DNA of 64,000 bases, taken from the NCBI GenBank assembly GCA_963995525.1, contig OZ023213.1, positions 43,392,474 through 43,456,473 of the forward strand. The letters run 5' to 3'. Positions 40,901 through 49,900 of the stretch are shown in pieces (the stretch's first letter is position 1; the number at the start of each line of letters is the position of its first letter). The notes below the pieces were generated by a model that saw nothing but the letters and a program-made list of their open reading frames with translations, was not told where the DNA came from and searched no databases. A program made the position numbers and the translations under genes. The DNA comes from Escarpia spicata. Taxonomy: Eukaryota > Annelida > Polychaeta > Sabellida > Siboglinidae.

Positions 40901-43900
40901 TTCTCATTCAATACGTTCGATCGCGCGTCCGATCGCATGCCCGACCTCGCTTTGTAGCATGTCGGAAAAAATTTGGACTGGCAAAAATTTGATCCTGGGT
41001 GAGGCCCTGAAATATGGATAATGCAGATGTTCATTATATCTCTGAGTCAAAACGTCACACAGACATCATGGTTGGTTGATAATATGGTCTCCGAGCTTGT
41101 TGTCAACATTACTGACCTCATGAGATATCTGACTCCTAACCACCAAGTGCTATGTCATGTCGTAGTTCATTTTTATTAATGTAACTCAATGCAACTTGAC
41201 TTCTTTACAAATACTAGCAGAATTACCCGTCCCCTGATGGTAGTGGACAGGTGCGACAGTAATATTTACCAAATGATAGAAAACTCACAGCATCGTTACG
41301 TAAACACCACAACACACTCGCAGATACTCATTGTTTGTTGAAAACGACAAAGGTAGGACAGAATGTTAAGTTTACATCCATTGATAGGCCCTGGTTGTGA
41401 ATGTAGAATTATTAAATAATCGTATTGCTACCGGCATGAGGGTAGACATAAGTACATTGTGTCAATATCTTCATGTTGCCAAGTTAATGATGCAGGGGCC
41501 ATTTTCTCAAAGTATTTGCCACGTGCACGTGATTCCTGTGATTGGTAGGTTGCGTCTTACACGCGCATTACATTTCATGTTACAAATAACTGATTCACCC
41601 CATAAAAGGTGAGAATCTTTGGATATTTAAAAACAAATATAGGTCTTACGTCCAACCCCTGGGGTCAGATTAATACCTGAAAGTTTGGTGTTCAAGGTGC
41701 AAGCCATCTAAGACGAACACATTAACATTGCCGCAAACATACATACATGTGTATACATCAGCTCGATTATAGGAAGATACTCTTTATTCACAAACTCTTT
41801 CACAAGATGAGGCAACATGTATATTCTTGGCTATTAAGTAGCCAAGATCATCAGTTTTAACAGGATAGCTAATGTAAAAATAGGATCTGACTGACATAAA
41901 CAAGAGGTCAAGTAGCCATGAGTTTACTGGGCGGTTTTGGGCACTTTGCACAAATGAGGACATGGGTGGTATAGGGCACGGACGGTTTCAGGTGTTTGCA
42001 CACAGGAGGGCTCGGACGGTTTCAGGTGCTTGCACACAGGAGGGCACGGACGGTTTCAGGTGCTTGCACACAGGAGGGCATGGACGGTTTCGGGCGCTTT
42101 GCACACAGGAGGGTACTGGCGGTTTCAAGCACTTTGCACACAGGAGGGCACAGGCAGTTTCAGGTGCTTTGCACACAAATGACAAGGGCGGTTTCAAACA
42201 CTTTTGCAAAAGGAGGACATGGGTGGTTTCGGGCATTTTGCACGCAGGAGGACCCAGACAGTTTCAGGCGCTTTGCGCACAGGAAGACACGGACGGTTTC
42301 CGGCGCTTTGCACACAGGAGAATTCTGGCATTTTGTCAGGCGCTTTGCACACAGGAGGGCATGCATGGTCTCGAGTGCTTTGCACACAGGAGGGCATGGG
42401 CGGTTTTCATCATTTTGAACACGGGAGGGCATTGACGATTTTGGACATTTTTGCACAGTAAAGAGTTAATTTGTACACTGTAAAAAAGCCTTATGTGGAC
42501 TATGTTATATCGGCAAAAATATGTTGTGATATTTACCATCAATGACTTCTTTCCAGAAGATAGGAACAACCTTTGGATGGTGGAAGACTTCCGTGAGGAG
42601 CTGAAGACACACTGGATGGATGACTGGATGGTCAACTGTCGACTGCTGTAATCACACCAGACATGCTTGAGCAAACACAGCATTGACACGCTTGAACGAA
42701 CACACATCATCGTCATCATAAGCTAATGGCACATACATGCAATGAGGTCCAGTCACTGTTGTGATGTTGACACTTTAATAAAACGTTAGTCTCGTTGGGA
42801 TCAGCGATGTGGTCAATTATTCCGTTTTATTAATTCCAATTCTAGTAAATTCAACTCCAATTCCACCTTGCAAAAAATTAATTCAAAATTATCAATTATA
42901 ATTCTAACTTTAACATCCTAAAGAAAAATTCGATTCCAATTCAAGTTGACACCATTTGATTTGTACTGATGAAAAAATTCAATTCCAACTAACTTTCAGA
43001 ATTTTTTTTTCTTTCTTCAAATTGGAATTCAGGGTCAATTCCAACCCCTGTATGGAACTGACCCCATGTCTGGTTGAGAAACCTGCCTCATTTTCGATTT
43101 GAACGTACATGTTTACTGCTGCCAACCATTGGCAATAGTTGCACAGATCCTCAGCGAGATATAAAACAAAACAAACATTAAATATATATATTCTATACTC
43201 TGTTCTTGTTAATCTGTCTTCCCGTGTCTCACCAGTTCAAATTTAACGAATGGGGTGAATCTGGACATATACTGACCAGAAAGACCTGAGCGATGTGTTT
43301 ACACGTGTTGACGTTGACCAGTTTCTTACAACCCCAATGACTCTTCAAGAACTTCTGGTCCACCGTCATCTGAAATACAAACAAATCATTCACCTAAACA
43401 TGTCCAACTTATGTGTCTGAAGCCACAATTATTTTTATTTACTATCACAGTGCATGGTTTTGGCCATATCTTGCAATTTACATTTGCAAGTATGACAGAT
43501 TTCCACGGAGCAAGGTTTATGTTAATGAACATAAAAAAGAAAATCCAGTAATTTTAGAACAAATTAAATCAACTAAAGTTAGCAATAACTGAAAATAAAA
43601 TAATACTCAACACAATTTATTTTATAAATTTTAGTAACTATTTTCATTTGTTTCATTCAGCTTTCAACACTTACCGGGTGACACCTGGTGGCCGGGGTGG
43701 TCACATGTTTCGGTGACCGGTGGCGTAATGGTCCCACTTATAGGTTTAGGCTAAATCTTGATACAATGTAACTCTTCAGCAGATAGTTGGGATTATAGTT
43801 AGTGTGAATGAATGGTGTGCTTGGTTAGTACGGTACAGTGCCTAAGGTCTACTGTGATTACAGTAGTAATGCTGTTGTTTTATATATCTATAACAATACT

Positions 43901-46900
43901 GCTAATGTTGTATATGCTGAAATGTGGGCTCTGTCATCCAGAGGTACAGGAGACTAGTATGGGCTCAGTCACAGGCCTGGCCTTGGGATGTAGAGCCCTC
44001 ATTTCTCTCTCTTTAACTTAATCTCTAATAAACGTCATTCATTTTGCCTTATTTCATCACTATTCATGACTTGTGTTGGTGCTTGCATAAATGAAAATAA
44101 AATAATACTCAACACAATTTATTTTATAAATTTTAGTAACTATTTTCATTTGTTTCATTCAGCTTTGTGCTCTTGTAAGATTACACAATAAACACTTACC
44201 GGGTGACACCTGGTGGCAGTTAGGAGCATTAAGACGGTGTCAGACGAACATTTCTCCCAGCCACTGCTGAGGTCACCTTGAAGCGCTGGCCACACATGCT
44301 CGGTGAATTGTGACTGCGGTATCTGACAACATAAATGATATCGAAATGAATGATCTCACGAGTACAGTGTATATAACATGTATATGTAGTTTTTATACAA
44401 GCTCACATGGATATAATGGCGACACAGCATTGAGGATTAGGCACCAATTGGTTCACTTACACAACTGACTCATCCATCATGTGACCCGATACCTAACAAA
44501 AGGTCCATCAATCCTTCGAAACTGGACGCCAAACACGTGGCGCACTCGCACATTCCGTTGTATATTTTGTTGAAATTCGGGCCCCAAAATTAATTCTTTA
44601 TGACAAAAACACAAGGGAACATTTTAAAGTGACAATTGTATGCAGGATTGTTTCATTTATGAGAAGCCATGCAGCAATAATAATGTAATTCACATAGGTG
44701 ACCTTTATCAGCATTGTTGGAAAAAGCATGGCTTGACGGATCCATCAATTTGCTCTTCCGGACATGAAGTACCTTTGTCATCATGCATTTTAATCATGAC
44801 AGGATGTGTCAAAATCAAAGCCTGTGACTTTTACATGGTACTATAAGCTTTTCTTTCATTTTTTGCAAAATGCATATTTTGCTGACTACATATCTTCAGT
44901 TGTATTGTATTTTTCGCATTTCGATATTGTTACATAGGCCAGTATATATATTTGTGCATATATTTACATAATTTGTATTTGTTTAAATGCTGTTGGGAAA
45001 ATAAAAGTACCCTTATCCTTAGGTACTGTCAATTGACATGTGGAGATGACTAGTTTAAAGGGCAGAATTGACCAAGAGATGTGGCTCCACCCTACAAGCA
45101 GGGCCTCACCCTGTAGAAGTCACCCAGGATCAAATTTTTGCCAGTCCATATTTTTTCACGACATGCTACAAAGTGTGGTCGGGCATGCGATCGGATGCGC
45201 GATTGAACATATTGAATGAGAATTCCTAATTTGTATGTATATTTTTGTTCAAAGCATGCGATTCACATTTTAATGCCACTTACAATATAGCACATATAAG
45301 TTGTTTCATTAGAACACATTTAATTGCCACAATTTTGCAAATTTGCTAACAAAACTATAACAAATTAGCAAACATATTTAATATAAAATCAAAATTTTTA
45401 TATACAATTAAAATGTGTGTATACAAATTGTATACAAGTTATAATGGACTATGGAAGGTAATATTTGAAATGTTAAAGCTTTCAATTTTTTTTTATACAA
45501 GTACCATATCATAATATTATAAATACTACAGTTCGATTATGTTTAATTTCTAAAACAAAATATTAGACTGACAAACATTTAAAAAATAAGTCCAATGCAA
45601 TGGCAATAATAAGTTACAGTTATTAATTAAAACATTGTGTATTCGTGTTGCTGTAAATGTTTTAATTGTTAAACTATAAATAAGTCAAAACATTAATTAA
45701 TTTAATTAGCAAGCGCAGCTCTATGCCTTAGACCACCCAGTGGGCGACCAAACAATGCGGGACGAACGGCACTCGCCACGGAAACACGCTAAAAATAGCG
45801 CAGACCTAACTAAATCTATCACAGTCGCCGCACGTGCAGCCTGCATGCTTCAATGCAAGCTGATTATCGCAATCATGTTAAAAAATGATGTGACATCGTC
45901 CAATAAAATCTAGTTTCCGCACTTGTAAATCATGTTCAATTATCACACAACATACATAATTTGAATAATGAAAAACTGACAAATGGCATCGGTGATGCAC
46001 GAAGTTGTATATCAGGTGATAACATAGGTAAACCGACATGTTTACATTTCAACTGATCGTACCTTTCGTGCCTCTGACGGCATCGATTTCGTGTAACATC
46101 AACAGTCAGGGCTGCCTACCTAACAAAAAAATTTCCATAATGCCCCCCCCCATTGCACCCCGCCCCGCTCCATGGTCCACACGGTTGCCAATCAAACCTT
46201 TCTCTGAAATAGATACAGTGACAAGCCCAGCCTGTTCATTGTGCGAGGGAATCCAGGAAGTTACTAATTTAATCATCAAAAGTAGATATTCTTTGTTTCA
46301 ACATAATGATTGTGTTGCTACACTGTAACTACTGTCAGCAGTCAAGGTTGTTGGTTAGCACTTCAAAGGGATGCTTGTTTAGCAACATCCAATAAGTTAC
46401 ATTGTGTTAATTACGGCTGTCAAAGTGCATGCATGGTCAGACATGCCCAAGTGTTTACGTCTGTAGAGCATCACCTTGAGAAAGACAGCGCCTGTGAACA
46501 GCCAATAATCATCCAACGAGCTTCTAAATTTACAATACACAGCAGGAAACATTATAATTATTACTAACAGTCAATGACAAAGTTAAAATTGTTGTATTCA
46601 AATAAAAACCTTTCAATAAAAATTGTTATGTTTTATATCGCAATTACCACAATTATAATACTCATTTTACATTCTTCTAAGACATTTTAAATTATATTCA
46701 TAACTTTCAGAAAACCATAAAATTTAATGTAATTTAATGGTTCTACCAAACGTCATCTTAATTTATTTATTTCATTATATAATTCTACACCTGTACATTT
46801 TATTAATGCCTAGATGCGCATTATTGACTGATATTTTTTGGCTGCTGTATTTGCTCTTGACTGACATATGCAAACATAATAACATGTTCATGTGCCACGG

Positions 46901-49900
46901 CAATCATCAACAGGCTGGTGACAGACACTGGCAGTCAATGTAACACTGTACACAGGCACAGCATTGGATGACGTCACCTTACTGACTTCAGTAGAACTTG
47001 TAGTGGATTAACTACAGTATTTATTGATAAATTGTAACACATGAATGAGAGTTTCTTCAGGGCATCTCGAGCAGCAGTATTTATAGATTCGGCAATTCTT
47101 TAATGTGTATCATTTTCTGCAGTCAGATATTTGTATTCCCGTAATACGGCAGCAGTTTCCGTAATGCCGTAATCTGAGGTGAATTTCCGTATTGATTACG
47201 GAAAATCCGTAATGGTAGGCAGCCCTGCAACAGTGAATACCAACACATTTCCCCATTGGTTGATTAAAAAACATACGATCCAAATATGATTACAAGTGTG
47301 GTTTTTCGATTTGCTGCGACCTGTGTGCAGAAACCGTGCCTTCGCGATGTGTCGTCGGCATAAAATTCTTGGCACGCATTTTCGCTAAATCACAGACGAC
47401 AAGTTCGTCAAATAAAGGAATACTTCTAAAAACTATATACCATTGTAAAGAATGTTACGTTGTCATTCCAATGATATTAAATATGTATTATTTAACGCAG
47501 ACTGAACGATGCAAGGGCTGCGTGACCGGTGGTTTGTCATAGTTTTGCACCAGATCTGGCCAGATCCAACAGCCGCAGCGGCCACTGTGGTAATGCTACT
47601 TAGTTACTGTGATAGTCACTGTTGTCTTGTTAGTGGTCGCCAGTGCTTTTGATGCGGTTACAATTACTTCTAGGAAATCGTTTGGGAACGGAAAGAGCGG
47701 GTTCTTCCCAGACACTAATAATTACAGCAATACACTCAATTGGTGCCTGCGTAACATCACCCAATCAGTTCACTAAACTGTCCAATTGAGTCTGGTCATA
47801 ATCGATGAGTGCCCATTGTATCTCGCTGCCCTGATTAATTGGTCTACGCAAGTGTTGCCTGCTTTTCAAGCAACCACCGCTAGCAGTTAGGTGACAATTA
47901 CCCTAGCAAGTCGAGGCCATAGTTGGTTTCTGGCGTGTGTCGGGCAGCTGGCCAGGCGATCCGGGTGGTCGATTTTCAAAACCAATCTCAGCAGATTTGG
48001 TAACTGGCTTCGCAGCAGTTTCAATGACGTTATAAAAATGGCATGGACGAGCTGTCCTGCACAAAAATACGGCATGGACGGGCCAGCCCGACGGACCCGT
48101 CCACAATCAATTTCAACCCGTCCAAAATCACATTTTTTTTATTTTACCCATCCAAATGACGGGTGGACAGGTCCACGGTGACAAGTACAGTAATGACAGT
48201 ACCTTGGTGATGATCCCACAGAGGGCTTGGGTACACATCAGATGCAATGGTGCCTTTTCTTTTCTCACCAAGAGAAGTGACTTGGTCACTTCAACCAGCT
48301 CCTTGTCACTTGCCTGATAAGCAAAGACAACATCATTTGATACACAATGACAAACTCCACTGCATAGCAGCAAAGCTGGTATGTAAACAAAAGTACATTT
48401 TCTCCATCATTTTACTTGAGTAGAACACTTGAAGTACTAAAGGAAATTTTTTTTAGATATAGTTTTGTTAAAACGATAGCCAGAATTTAATGTTAGATTG
48501 GATAGCACATGAAAGTGTGAACAGCCTTGTTTTATAGTATATGGAGGTGGATGAAGTCTATTTTTTGGAGCATTATGTAATGATTTCATCATCAAACCTA
48601 ATCAAACATTTGCAAACAAACAGGGATACTAAACGGATTTGAGTTGTTTAATTACTCTAAAATTAAACGAGCCAAAAATTTTAAATCCAGTGTTAACTAC
48701 AAATATATAATTGTACCTTCTGTATGAGTTCTGATTGTGTGAGAGCCAGATATACCATAACCTGGCCCAGCCGCGTGTTGCTCTGCTCCTGGAAATTATG
48801 TGTGGATTAATAAAAAGAAATGCTTTCAGTAAATTCTTCTGAAATAAATAAGGAATTACTATCACACCATTGTAAAATGTTATAAAAAAAGTAATCAAAA
48901 AAATAAAATTGGGGTCTTCTGTTCACCATTTCTTAATACAATGCTGTTAGACCTAATACTAGAATAAATATGTAGAAGGCGTACTGCCCAAAACCTTGCG
49001 TTTAGGAAACTACAAGTAGAACGCATCTCCTCACCAAGACTGCCTAAAGTAATTAACATATGCTCATGGTGCACTGGCAAAGGGTCTTCTAATCTGTCTT
49101 CACAAAATAACCAATATGGCTAAGCCAACACTGCACCACCTGCTACGTATGACATCCCACCCAAGCTCAACAATACTCTAGCCACATACATGTGGCTGAA
49201 ACAGAGTTCTGAGCTGAACATAAAACCAAAAAACCTGAAAGTGTTTGCAATTTGAAAATTGCACCCGCAAAAACTTCAAAGTTATATAAACTAAACAGTT
49301 AATGTCCATACCAACAAATTAAATACCTTTAATGTTGGATTGTTTTCGTACTCTTAACATTAAAGTGGAACAAAGTACAACTTATTCAGTAAACTTCCTG
49401 TTACTAATTACCATACCTGGCAGATTCATGGTACTGGTGCAGACAACTCTGCTTTAAAATGGAAGCAAGTTGCGGAAAAAATGCCTTACCCCTTTCAAGT
49501 CATTCTTCTGAATAGCAAGTACTTTCTTAGCAGTCAGAAGGACATCTTTCACGGAGACAACGGGGAAGTGCCTCAGCACCTGTCAATGTAAACGTATCAC
49601 TACACCCATCACATACTAGACAGACCTGATAACAACTTGGTAACAATTGCATGCATCCTATGTGAAATCAAAGTATGAAATTATGTACTGTTTTATTTTT
49701 GTACATGTACTAGGGTGTTCTTTCTCTTAGTGGCGCAATTTCAGTTTGACCCAGTTCTTTGCAGTTTCTTTTAGCGGCGTTTAATTACGGTTTGACACCG
49801 TTTCTGCACCTCGATGAAAAGGTCAAACAAAAGAGAGGTGAAAAACAGAGCATTCACCAATTTGCAGCATTCGTGATGTTGTACTTTTCTGTCACAATTT

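Noticed and set aside
41962..42719. Several overlapping open frames rich in CTQEGxxGF or CVQ motifs
   Set aside because: Composition of a 34-36 bp minisatellite keeps many frames open on both strands; none looks like a protein family.
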